Below are positions 6,816-12,910 of a DNA stretch of 15,899 bases, piece after piece. The notes beneath the pieces are model-generated. The model was not told where the DNA came from. It ran no database searches and saw only the letters and a program-made list of their open reading frames with translations. Source of the stretch: Balneolales bacterium (GTDB taxonomy: Bacteria; Bacteroidota; Rhodothermia; Balneolales; Balneolaceae). The position numbers and the translations under genes were made by a program. The stretch spans positions 1-15,899 of the forward strand of contig JAURMN010000049.1 in the NCBI GenBank assembly GCA_030830725.1, read 5' to 3'. Numbering within the stretch: position 1 is the stretch's first letter; each line of letters begins with the position of its first letter.

Positions 6816-6847
6816 TAACAGGTAACGGGGGTATACGTTACCTGTTA
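6816..6847. terminator. Bidirectional hairpin between convergent genes
   Basis: Arms AACAGGTAACG (6817-6827) and CGTTACCTGTT (6836-6846) pair perfectly, plus one extra T-A pair, around an 8-nt loop. T-rich sequence follows on the plus strand (ATTCTTCT). The stop codon of the minus-strand gene lies within the right arm. The uridine run is imperfect. Confidence 0.65.
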
Positions 6848-7366
6848 TTCTTCTCGGATCCAGGACACCCTTACGAAGGTTTCTGGTTTGTAATCGATGT
6901 TGAGTTCTCCCTCAAATGCAGAATGGAGAGCCTCTCCAATTCGTCGGGCAAGATGAGAACCGGTTGTGGTGACTTCCATAACCGAGGCGCTCTTATTTTT
7001 GGCGGACTTCTTTCGAACATTCATCAGTCGTTCCATCGGATGTTCGCTTTGTTCCACCTCTGCCGTGCTTTCAATCAGATTTCGTATATCGTTAAAGTGG
7101 GTTCTTACAAAGTTACCACCAAGAGTAATGATCCCGGCCGGATACTGATCCTGAATTCGCTGACATGCCGGGCATACTGAAAATTTCGCTTCTAGAGGAG
7201 CGGGGTCCCAGGTCCAACGTCCATTCAAAAACGTACTTCCACAATCCCGACAAATCAAAAGCCCTTTTTTGCGCGTCTCCTCATAGGTGGTTGTTCGCTC
7301 AGAATCAAACACCCGGGTTCTTTCCTGTTTAAAATTTTTTTGAATAATTCTCTTCTTATCCATCAT
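6845..7366 (-). CDS. BCAM0308-family zinc-ribbon protein
   Basis: A 173-residue protein named after a gene of the Burkholderia cenocepacia low-oxygen-activated locus. A basic N-terminus is followed by a four-cysteine zinc ribbon: Cys39/Cys42 in ICRDCGSTFLNGRW and Cys65/Cys68 in FSVCPACQRI. The typical YPAGIITLGG segment comes next, then a C-terminal alpha/beta part (VMEVTTTGSHLARRIGEALHSAFEG). Biochemical function is unknown; an RNA- or ribosome-linked stress role is speculation based on the ribbon. Two ATGs lie in tandem (7366 and 7363) with only a weak AAGAA upstream. Its neighbours (dodecin, Hsp20, UspA, PEP synthase) match the island type in which this family is usually found. Confidence 0.85.
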   Translation of the reverse strand: MMDKKRIIQKNFKQERTRVFDSERTTTYEETRKKGLLICRDCGSTFLNGRWTWDPAPLEAKFSVCPACQRIQDQYPAGIITLGGNFVRTHFNDIRNLIESTAEVEQSEHPMERLMNVRKKSAKNKSASVMEVTTTGSHLARRIGEALHSAFEGELNIDYKPETFVRVSWIREE

Positions 7367-7398
7367 AATTCTTAATTAAAGATATTTAGGTTACTTAT

Positions 7399-7614
7399 TC
7401 ATCGTAAAAAACGATCTGACCAATCAACGCTTTGTTCCGCTACTCTCTTCAAAGAATCCTCTTCTTCAAACAGGTGTGAAGCTCCCGGGATAATATGGAG
7501 CTCTTTGAGGCCGCCGAGTTTCCGAAACGCTCTCTTATTTAGACTCACACCTTCATAGTCCAACTCTCCGACAACGAGTAAAACCGGAATATAAAAAGGC
7601 GATGTGTTCCTTGG
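7399..7614 (-). pseudogene. C-terminal remnant of a dienelactone-hydrolase-like alpha/beta hydrolase
   Basis: On the minus strand a frame of about 70 codons with no plausible start reads IPVLLVVGELDYEGVSLNKR, then GGLKELHIIPGASHLFEEED, and ends WSDRFLR-stop. This is the C-terminus of the hydrolase family: the LLVVGxxD strand with the acidic residue and PGASHLFEE with the catalytic His. A stop (TAG at 7615-7617) interrupts the frame just upstream, and the N-terminal 150 or more residues with the nucleophile are absent. Related hydrolases, often next to or fused with a phosphoribosyltransferase, are frequent in UspA/Hsp20 islands, so this looks like a gene lost from the island. The surviving part is well preserved, suggesting recent loss. 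Confidence 0.75.
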
Positions 7615-7617
7615 CTA

Positions 7618-7956
7618 AATGGGTGTTAATCCACCAAGAACAGGTGCCTTCTTAGAGTAGTCAGGATTTGAAGATTATAGAGAAAGCATGGGTCCTTCCC
7701 GAGATGCAGGGGATTTTCTTGGCCTGCGTGGGGGTATTTCCGAATCATTTCACCCGTCTGGCCTTACATACCCAGCCTCCATTCCCGGTAAACTATAAAG
7801 ATGCCCTTTGAATACTTTTTTAAGCGATTCTAAATGGGATAAAATGGGATAAAGAGTGTAAACAGATAAATTATTGAATCCCTTGTAAGAAATCTGATTC
7901 TGATCGCTTCTGTTGTAAAGCGAATAGAATCCAAGATCGCTTTATCGAGAGAGAGC
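7618..7956. other. Eroded region without an intact gene
   Basis: No convincing gene is seen. A plus-strand frame at about 7665-7799 (GFEDYRESMGPSRDAGDF onward) has no Shine-Dalgarno and no family I know. A 10-bp tandem repeat AAATGGGATA occurs twice at 7832-7851. With the hydrolase remnant to the left, the simplest reading is decayed coding DNA. Confidence 0.5.
7832..7851. repeat. Two tandem copies of AAATGGGATA
   Basis: Exact 10-bp tandem duplication (7832-7841, 7842-7851) in the eroded region; probably replication slippage. Confidence 0.8.
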
Positions 7957-8029
7957 GAAAGCACCCTGACAGTGACCAAGAGTTGGTTGGTTTGGCTGTC
8001 AGGGTCTTTCATTTTAGACCCTCTGTCAG
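7957..8029 (+). promoter_or_regulatory. Competing hairpins upstream of the 159-residue gene (attenuator-like)
   Basis: Hairpin 1: GAAAG-C-ACCCTGACAG (7957-7972) pairs over 15 bp, with one bulged C, with CTGTCAGGGTCTTTC (7996-8010); the loop is 23 nt and ATTTTAG follows. Hairpin 2: AGGGTCT (8001-8007) pairs with AGACCCT (8016-8022) and shares the right arm of hairpin 1, so the two cannot form together. A second CTGTCAG copy (8023-8029) could also replace the first as partner of CTGACAG (7966-7972). Such layouts occur in attenuators; alternatively it is a terminator of a lost gene. Confidence 0.5.
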
Positions 8030-8066
8030 AAACCCAAGAACCTAATAAAGAGAAGTAAACCCGATC

Positions 8067-8546
8067 ATGACCGAAACGTTCACGGAGCCATCCACATCGA
8101 GAGTGATAGAAAAATCAGAGCCAGAGTATCCTCATAACTGGGCAGAAGAGATAATTGCACTGATACGGCGATCGATTCGCCTCCCTCACGACGGATCACA
8201 TCGTATGATTCTGACTCAAATGGAAACGATGACGGGTGATCAGGAAAAAGTAAAACAAAAGATGAATCAGCTATTAACACCTTTTCGGGAAGAGTCAATT
8301 CACGTTATCGGGGTCTACAGCCAAGAAGAGTGTCCACAAAAAGCGCTTATGGTATCGGAACCGGTTGATCACCACTTATTTTCATCCGTTCGTTTCACCA
8401 TGCTTCCGCTCTCAACCCCCTATCCCAAATCAGTCCTGCTTTTGGACCCGAATGGATCGTTGCGGGTCACCTTTCGATATCAGAAGGATCAGTTTCGAAG
8501 AGTCGAAGAGGTGTTGAAATTGATCAGGAAACTCAAATATCGATAG
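8067..8546 (+). CDS. Hypothetical protein, 159 residues
   Basis: I do not recognise the family. The product is soluble, with no signal peptide. A charged N-terminal third (MTETFTEPSTSRVIEKSEPE) is followed by a helix with NWAEEIIALIRRSIRL, then alternating segments ESIHVIGVYSQE, SSVRFTMLPL and KSVLLLDPNGSLRVTFRY, and a terminal helix RRVEEVLKLIRKLK. The C-terminal strand-turn-strand-helix is reminiscent of thioredoxin-like or peroxiredoxin C-termini (LLxDPNGxLRxxF), but no CxxC is present and only one Cys (in EECPQK), so this is weak. An AGAGAAG lies about 11 nt before the ATG. The gene stands alone behind the competing hairpins and is convergent with a doubtful minus-strand ORF. Confidence 0.7.
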   Translation: MTETFTEPSTSRVIEKSEPEYPHNWAEEIIALIRRSIRLPHDGSHRMILTQMETMTGDQEKVKQKMNQLLTPFREESIHVIGVYSQEECPQKALMVSEPVDHHLFSSVRFTMLPLSTPYPKSVLLLDPNGSLRVTFRYQKDQFRRVEEVLKLIRKLKYR

Positions 8547-8738
8547 CCACTTTAAGCCTTTTTGGACTACAGAAACCGGACAGTCACTTCCTGCTAAAAC
8601 AAAGATCAAAAGAGTTGGATTGATCTCTGAAATAGCCATCTCCAAAAGTTTTTGATCTACCTTTTTTTCGTCCAAAAGACTGTCAAGGAGATGGTGAGCA
8701 ACAGACTTGTATCTAAGCTCTTTTGTGAACGCTACCAA
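8430..8738 (-). CDS. Doubtful ORF, 102 residues, possible gene remnant
   Basis: The frame opens at a TTG (8736-8738) without a Shine-Dalgarno and overlaps the last 117 bp of the plus-strand gene. The non-overlapping part (8547-8738) reads like protein, with amphipathic helices (YKSVAHHLLDSLLDEKKVDQ, LLEMAISEINPTLLIFVLAG) and reasonable codon choice. The overlapping part may merely be antisense to the neighbour. No family is recognised. It could be a decayed gene or a chance frame. Confidence 0.25.
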   Translation of the reverse strand: MVAFTKELRYKSVAHHLLDSLLDEKKVDQKLLEMAISEINPTLLIFVLAGSDCPVSVVQKGLKWLSIFEFPDQFQHLFDSSKLILLISKGDPQRSIRVQKQD

Positions 8739-8819
8739 TGATCCAGTTGTTTATTACTTTTGGGTACTCGTTTATCAAAAATAAGTTGAAGTTTGTAGGG
8801 TAATTCCTGTCAAACCGTT

Positions 8820-8908
8820 ATGATAAAACCCATTAGATTTAATATTCATCGTATATTAATGGAAGTAGAATACAAATGAAAAATCAAGAGAGTAAGGAGT
8901 GCTCATGA
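8820..8908 (+). promoter_or_regulatory. Kinase leader with two chained mini-ORFs
   Basis: A 19-codon ORF (8820-8879; MIKPIRFNIHRILMEVEYK) overlaps by ATGA a 10-codon ORF (8876-8908; MKNQESKECS). That ORF overlaps the kinase start by ATGA at 8905-8908. The kinase Shine-Dalgarno (AAGGAG) lies inside the second mini-ORF. AT-rich TATATTAAT (8852-8860) could be part of a promoter. Coupled leader translation is possible, but chance cannot be excluded. Confidence 0.3.
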
Positions 8909-10470
8909 CATATTCTATGGGCAATTTGATGCTTTTGATTCAACGCAAAAGCGATGAATCCTTGCATTCGCTTGCATCCCATTCCGAAGCCGTACAAGGC
9001 GATGACAAGCAGTTCCTTTTGAATTTGGAAAGAATCCCGATTTCCGTCCTTTTGCTAAATAAGCAGGGTGTAATTGTACGAAGCAATCAGGCATTTCAGG
9101 CATTTTATGGAATGAATGCTCACGAACTCACTGGCGCCAATTTTTTAACCCTTTTCCAAGAGTATTCCTATCCTGACTATGCTCGGATATTCGAGCAGGT
9201 GCAGCATCAGCCTTACATTCAAAGAGAGGGAATGATCACCTCCAATTATGGAGAGGTCAGATGGGTAAAGTTACACTTTAATCGTCTGAGCCTTGAGCAG
9301 AATAAGACAATTCTTCTTACAGTTACAGATCTGACAACCCTTCGAAACCAGGCAGAGAAACTGTCGAGAGAGTACGAAAAACTCAAACTTCTGGCGGACT
9401 CCGTTTCCGATGCCATTTTTATAGTCAATTTGCAGGGGTTTGTAGAGTGGCAAAATCAGGTGGCTCGAACGCTACTGGAATTTGAAGAGCATCACATAAT
9501 CGGTCAATCCTTTTCGAAGATTTTTCCGGAGATACGACAACTAACGCTCGATTCCAGCTCACAAAACGGATCTTCCGAAGCAGGTATTAGCCACGTAATT
9601 CGTAGCGAGGAAGTCACAATTCGAAAAAAATCTGGTGAAGAAAAACGGGTAAAAATCTGGATTAAGCATAAAAAGCTGGGTCACCGATATATCCGAATCG
9701 TGACCCTTCAGGAGCAAAAGACTGAATCCGAAAAAGTACCCGATCTCTCCTCCATGCGTGATCAATTTCAGATGGACGTAGCTCAGGATCTTCATGATTC
9801 AATAGGAGGTTTTCTGACCGGGGTAACCTTAATCGGTGAACAGGTACTTCAGCAAATGAAAGACCAGAAAATTCCATTGAATCACAAAGTGGAAGAGGTG
9901 ATTAATCTGATTAAGGAGGCAGATGAACTAACGAATCTGTTGGCAAAGGGAATGATGCACGAAGAGCAAATAAAACACGGGCTCAACGAGACATTACGCG
10001 ATCATTGCCAAAGTATTACTAAACTATTTCATGTGAATTGTACCTACTGCGGCTTAGATACTTTGGATGCATTGGACCACGAGATTGCATCTCAACTCTA
10101 CTCTATTGCAAAAGAGGCTATTGGGAATGCTATTCGTCATGGGCGTGCAGATGAGATTCAGGTATCCGTAGAGCTATGTCCGGATTTTCTCAAACTTCGG
10201 GTTGAAGACAATGGGATTGGGTTTTCTTCCCAACATGGAATCTTAAACGGGTCATCTGTTGAGAGTCTAAGAGAACCAATCTCCTCGAGACACTTCTCCG
10301 GAGGTCTCGGACTTCAGATCATGAAGCGACGTGCGGATCAAATGAGAGGGCGTTTTACGCTAGACAGAACATCAGATGACAAAACGCTGGCCACCTGTAG
10401 GATTCCTCGGAATCATCTGGTCTGGCTCCCATCTGTTCCAACTTCATCCCTGATGTCAAAGAGTTTTTAA
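8905..10470 (+). CDS. Soluble PAS-PAS sensor histidine kinase (NarX/DesK-type, HisKA_3)
   Basis: A 521-residue cytosolic kinase that should phosphorylate the response regulator encoded 29 bp downstream. PAS1 lies at about 47-150 (ISVLLLNKQGVIVRSNQAFQ, FYGMNAHELTG, VTDLT) and PAS2 at about 165-275 (SVSDAIFIVNLQGFVEWQNQ, IIGQSFSKIFPE). The HisKA_3 dimerisation helix carries the phosphoacceptor His297 in AQDLHDSIGGFLTG. The ATPase domain shows the N box AKEAIGNAIRHG, G1 VEDNGIGF and G2 GGLGLQIMKRRA. There are no membrane segments, so the signal is internal. A CxxC pair (Cys379, Cys382 in HVNCTYCG) near the start of the ATPase domain is a possible redox or metal site. The frame is open to GTG 8899, but AAGGAG spacing favours ATG 8905. 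Confidence 0.93.
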   Translation: MTYSMGNLMLLIQRKSDESLHSLASHSEAVQGDDKQFLLNLERIPISVLLLNKQGVIVRSNQAFQAFYGMNAHELTGANFLTLFQEYSYPDYARIFEQVQHQPYIQREGMITSNYGEVRWVKLHFNRLSLEQNKTILLTVTDLTTLRNQAEKLSREYEKLKLLADSVSDAIFIVNLQGFVEWQNQVARTLLEFEEHHIIGQSFSKIFPEIRQLTLDSSSQNGSSEAGISHVIRSEEVTIRKKSGEEKRVKIWIKHKKLGHRYIRIVTLQEQKTESEKVPDLSSMRDQFQMDVAQDLHDSIGGFLTGVTLIGEQVLQQMKDQKIPLNHKVEEVINLIKEADELTNLLAKGMMHEEQIKHGLNETLRDHCQSITKLFHVNCTYCGLDTLDALDHEIASQLYSIAKEAIGNAIRHGRADEIQVSVELCPDFLKLRVEDNGIGFSSQHGILNGSSVESLREPISSRHFSGGLGLQIMKRRADQMRGRFTLDRTSDDKTLATCRIPRNHLVWLPSVPTSSLMSKSF

Positions 10471-10499
10471 ACCTTAACGAAAGAGTAACCAGCAGCACT

Positions 10500-11171
10500 A
10501 TGCCTTCTCGATTAAAGACCACTTTTGCAATTGTTGACGATCATCCAATTCTGCGCCGGGGACTTCGTGAAGTCCTGAATAATGAACCCGGTTTTGAGGT
10601 TACTCATGAATCCGGAAGAGCAGAAGAACTGATGAGTTATCTCAATACGCATAAACCGGATGTGATGATTATCGATATCTCACTTCCCGGAATGAGTGGA
10701 TTGGAATTGGTAAAACACCTGATTGCCCGTGACCCGACCTATAAAATGATCATGGTGTCCCGTCATGATGAGATGCTCTATGCCGAGCGAGCCATTCGCG
10801 CCGGCGCAAAGGGCTATATAATGAAGCTCGAAGTTGCGGATATGCTCATAAAGGCAGTTCGAAAAGTACTCAACGGGGGGATTTATCTTAGCGAGCAGGT
10901 AAGTGAGAAACTTTTGCTTGGAATGGCCTACGGAGCAGTGCAGTTTTCCGGCTCACCTATTGAACAACTCAGTGATCGGGAGCTTGAGGTATTTGAACTG
11001 ACAGGATATGGAAACAGTACGCGCGATATTGCGGAACAGCTTCATCTATCGGTAAAAACGGTAGAATCTTATCGAGCCCGAATAAAATCCAAACTAAATC
11101 TGGAGAGTGCCACGGAATTGATGGTTCATGCGGTAAAATGGGTAGAGCAGGAAAAACAGCCGGAAGTGTAA
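10500..11171 (+). CDS. NarL/LuxR-family response regulator
   Basis: A 223-residue transcription factor. The receiver domain (about 8-125) has the acidic pair Asp13/Asp14 (VDDHP), phosphoacceptor Asp59 (MIIDISLPGMSG), Ser87 (MVSRHD) and the conserved Lys109 (GAKGYIMK). The C-terminal LuxR-type HTH (about 155-215) reads QLSDRELEVFELTGYGNSTR, then IAEQLHLSVKTVESYRARI and KLNLESATELMVHAV. It pairs with the kinase just upstream. Target promoters are unknown; the surrounding stress genes are the obvious candidates. The ATG has only a weak purine-rich upstream stretch (GAAAGAG). No clear terminator follows the gene. Confidence 0.93.
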   Translation: MPSRLKTTFAIVDDHPILRRGLREVLNNEPGFEVTHESGRAEELMSYLNTHKPDVMIIDISLPGMSGLELVKHLIARDPTYKMIMVSRHDEMLYAERAIRAGAKGYIMKLEVADMLIKAVRKVLNGGIYLSEQVSEKLLLGMAYGAVQFSGSPIEQLSDRELEVFELTGYGNSTRDIAEQLHLSVKTVESYRARIKSKLNLESATELMVHAVKWVEQEKQPEV

Positions 11172-11427
11172 ATTGAGGTTGAGCATATCAGGTAGGGATT
11201 GGGCAAACAAAAGTCTACTAAGAGTGTAGAACAGGGAAAAACCCTTACAAGAGAGATCCGGTCTTCCCCGACAATTTGTACGATAGCGACCCTCGATATT
11301 TAAAGCAGATCGTTCGGGTCACTCACACATTCCAACGGTTCAGAAACTCAACGTTTCATAGGGTGAGACCGGGTTTCTTTTGCCGAATCTAGAGAGTTAA
11401 CGAGCATAGAAGTAAAGGAGAGACAGC
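11172..11427 (+). promoter_or_regulatory. Intergenic leader upstream of hsp20
   Basis: 256 bp without a gene. It holds AGGG-AAAAA-CCCT (11233-11245) followed by TACA, short imperfect inverted repeats (GACCC/GGGTC around 11289-11320) and the hsp20 Shine-Dalgarno AAAGGAGAGAC. I did not find the paired 9-bp arms of a CIRCE element or a convincing ROSE-type thermometer. The hsp20 promoter must lie here, but its position is not clear. Confidence 0.4.
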
Positions 11428-11874
11428 ATGAGATCCCTACTACGTATTGAGCAACCCACTTCATTGGATGTACTGCGAAGAGAGATGGATCATCTTTTTG
11501 ATGAGATGATGCCCTTTTCCTGGAAGAGATCAAATGGTGAAAAAATAGCCAATTGGGCGCCAAATGCAGATTTGGTTGAAGAAGATTCAGCCTTTCATTT
11601 ACGGGTTGATTTACCTGGAATGACGAAGAAAGACATCAAGATAAACTATCAGGATGGACGATTGACCATCAGTGGAGAGAGGGAAAGAGAGAAAGAAGAA
11701 GAAACCCGGGATTATATCCGTCGTGAGAGATCCTATGGAAGCTTTTATAAATCTCTCACTCTCCCATCGGAGATTAAAGAAGAGCAAATCAAAGCCAATT
11801 TTAAGGATGGCGTTCTCAATGTGACGCTTCCGAAAGTTGAGGCAAAAAAGGCAAAGGCTGTCCATATTGAGTGA
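11428..11874 (+). CDS. Hsp20/alpha-crystallin family small heat shock protein
   Basis: ATP-independent chaperone that holds unfolding proteins as oligomers. The 148 residues match the class size. The N-terminal arm (SLDVLRREMDHLFDEMMPF) is followed by the alpha-crystallin domain at about 44-140: WAPNADLVEEDSAFHLRVDL, PGMTKKDIKI, GRLTISGERE, RSYGSFYKSLTLP and the terminal FKDGVLNVTLPK signature. The C-terminal tail (KAKAVHIE) has no clear I-x-I oligomerisation motif. AAAGGAGAGAC precedes the ATG. A terminator directly downstream suggests a single-gene unit, despite the same orientation as its neighbours. Its setting between the two-component system and the PEP synthase/DUF5335/UspA genes fits a stress-induced island. 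Confidence 0.95.
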   Translation: MRSLLRIEQPTSLDVLRREMDHLFDEMMPFSWKRSNGEKIANWAPNADLVEEDSAFHLRVDLPGMTKKDIKINYQDGRLTISGEREREKEEETRDYIRRERSYGSFYKSLTLPSEIKEEQIKANFKDGVLNVTLPKVEAKKAKAVHIE

Positions 11875-11886
11875 TGGTAGACAGAG

Positions 11887-11922
11887 CCGGGGCCGGTGTG
11901 ATGCCGACCCCGGTTTATTTTC
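11887..11922 (+). terminator. Intrinsic terminator after hsp20
   Basis: CCGGGG-C-CGG (11887-11896) pairs with CCG-A-CCCCGG (11904-11913), with one C/A mismatch and a 7-nt loop, followed by TTTATTTTCT. It separates hsp20 from the dehydrogenase gene. Confidence 0.85.
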
Positions 11923-12001
11923 TCCCCGATCTAATCAATTGCGGATTCCGATTTTTTTCGCTTTTGAAGGCCACTATAATTTTTTATCAAGTCAATTGGG
12001 T

Positions 12002-12868
12002 ATGAAACCCGGCGTTCTCAGTAAATCAACTCCTCAGCCGGACTCATCTTCGGATGGTCCGGTTGTTTTTATTACCGGTGCTGCCAGTGGGATTGGGCGT
12101 TCTACTGTATTTCGGTTTTTTGACGCCGGATATCGAATTCTGGCTTCCGATCGGGACTTAAAAGGTCTGCGTCTTCTCGAAGAAGCGGTGAGAAAACGGG
12201 ATAATGAAGGTATTACCGCAAGTACTTCCCATGGAGTTTCGGCTCCGGGGAAATTTGGTGATGAATCGATACGGATTACGGCAGTTTTAGCCGATCTTCG
12301 GAATGAAGAACAGATTCGGGACGCTGTTCAGGTAGCTTTGTCGGTGTATGGTCGCTTGGATGCAGCCGTGAATAATGCCGGTATATCCGGTCCGTCTACC
12401 CGCCTGCATGAGACTGGCACTCAGGAGTGGGATGAATTGATGGAAATCAATCTGAGAGGACCCTTTTTAGGAATGAAGGCGCAAATCGAAGCTATGCTTG
12501 AGTTAGGTTCTGGAAGTATCGTAAACGTATCCTCGATTTTGGGGGTAGTGGGGTATGAACATGCCTCTGCCTATACCACATCCAAGCATGGACTAATCGG
12601 CCTGACCCGGACAGCGGCACTTGAATATGCCAAAGACGGGATTCGGATCAATGCGGTTTGTCCTGGATTTATTGTGACCCCCATGCTTGAGCACGCGGGA
12701 TTGTTACAGGATTCGGCAACTCGAAAGTATCTTGAATCGTTGCATCCCTTAAATCGATTTGGTAGGGATTTGGAGGTGGCCAATGCGATTTACTGGCTCT
12801 GCAGCCAGGAGGCTTCCTTTGTCACCGGTGAAGCACTGATGGTGGATGGTGGTTATACGGCAAAATGA
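12002..12868 (+). CDS. Short-chain dehydrogenase/reductase (classical SDR, likely NAD-dependent)
   Basis: A 288-residue Rossmann-fold oxidoreductase of unknown substrate. Classical motifs in order: TGAASGIG (25-32), an acidic residue after the second strand (Asp50 in ASDRD, which favours NAD over NADP), NNAG (124-127), the catalytic Ser178 in NVSS, and Tyr191/Lys195 (YTTSK). CPGFIVTPM (substrate loop) and TGEALMVDGGY close the domain. A roughly 25-residue insertion (about 68-92, GITASTSHGVSAPG) lies before the LADL strand. The frame is open back to a TTG inside hsp20 (11837), but that part crosses the hsp20 terminator and precedes the SDR fold, so I choose ATG 12002. The stop is 42 bp before PEP synthase, so co-transcription is possible. 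Confidence 0.9.
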   Translation: MKPGVLSKSTPQPDSSSDGPVVFITGAASGIGRSTVFRFFDAGYRILASDRDLKGLRLLEEAVRKRDNEGITASTSHGVSAPGKFGDESIRITAVLADLRNEEQIRDAVQVALSVYGRLDAAVNNAGISGPSTRLHETGTQEWDELMEINLRGPFLGMKAQIEAMLELGSGSIVNVSSILGVVGYEHASAYTTSKHGLIGLTRTAALEYAKDGIRINAVCPGFIVTPMLEHAGLLQDSATRKYLESLHPLNRFGRDLEVANAIYWLCSQEASFVTGEALMVDGGYTAK

Positions 12869-12910
12869 CTTGACGGGTATATCCCCAGTGAAATTTCAAA
12901 GAATTAATGA

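Noticed and set aside
6764..7180. Plus-strand ORF of 138 residues
   Set aside because: Antisense to the four-cysteine BCAM0308-family protein and with no Shine-Dalgarno or family resemblance.
7830..8012. Minus-strand ORF of 60 residues
   Set aside because: It lies over the hairpin arms, has skewed hydrophobic composition from the inverted sequence and lacks a ribosome binding site.
7957..8029. Insertion-sequence or MITE ends
   Set aside because: The arms are 15 bp around a 23-nt loop with no target-site duplication or transposase; RNA structure explains them better.
11837..12001. N-terminal extension of the SDR by 55 residues from a TTG
   Set aside because: It overlaps hsp20 and crosses its terminator; the Rossmann fold starts after ATG 12002.
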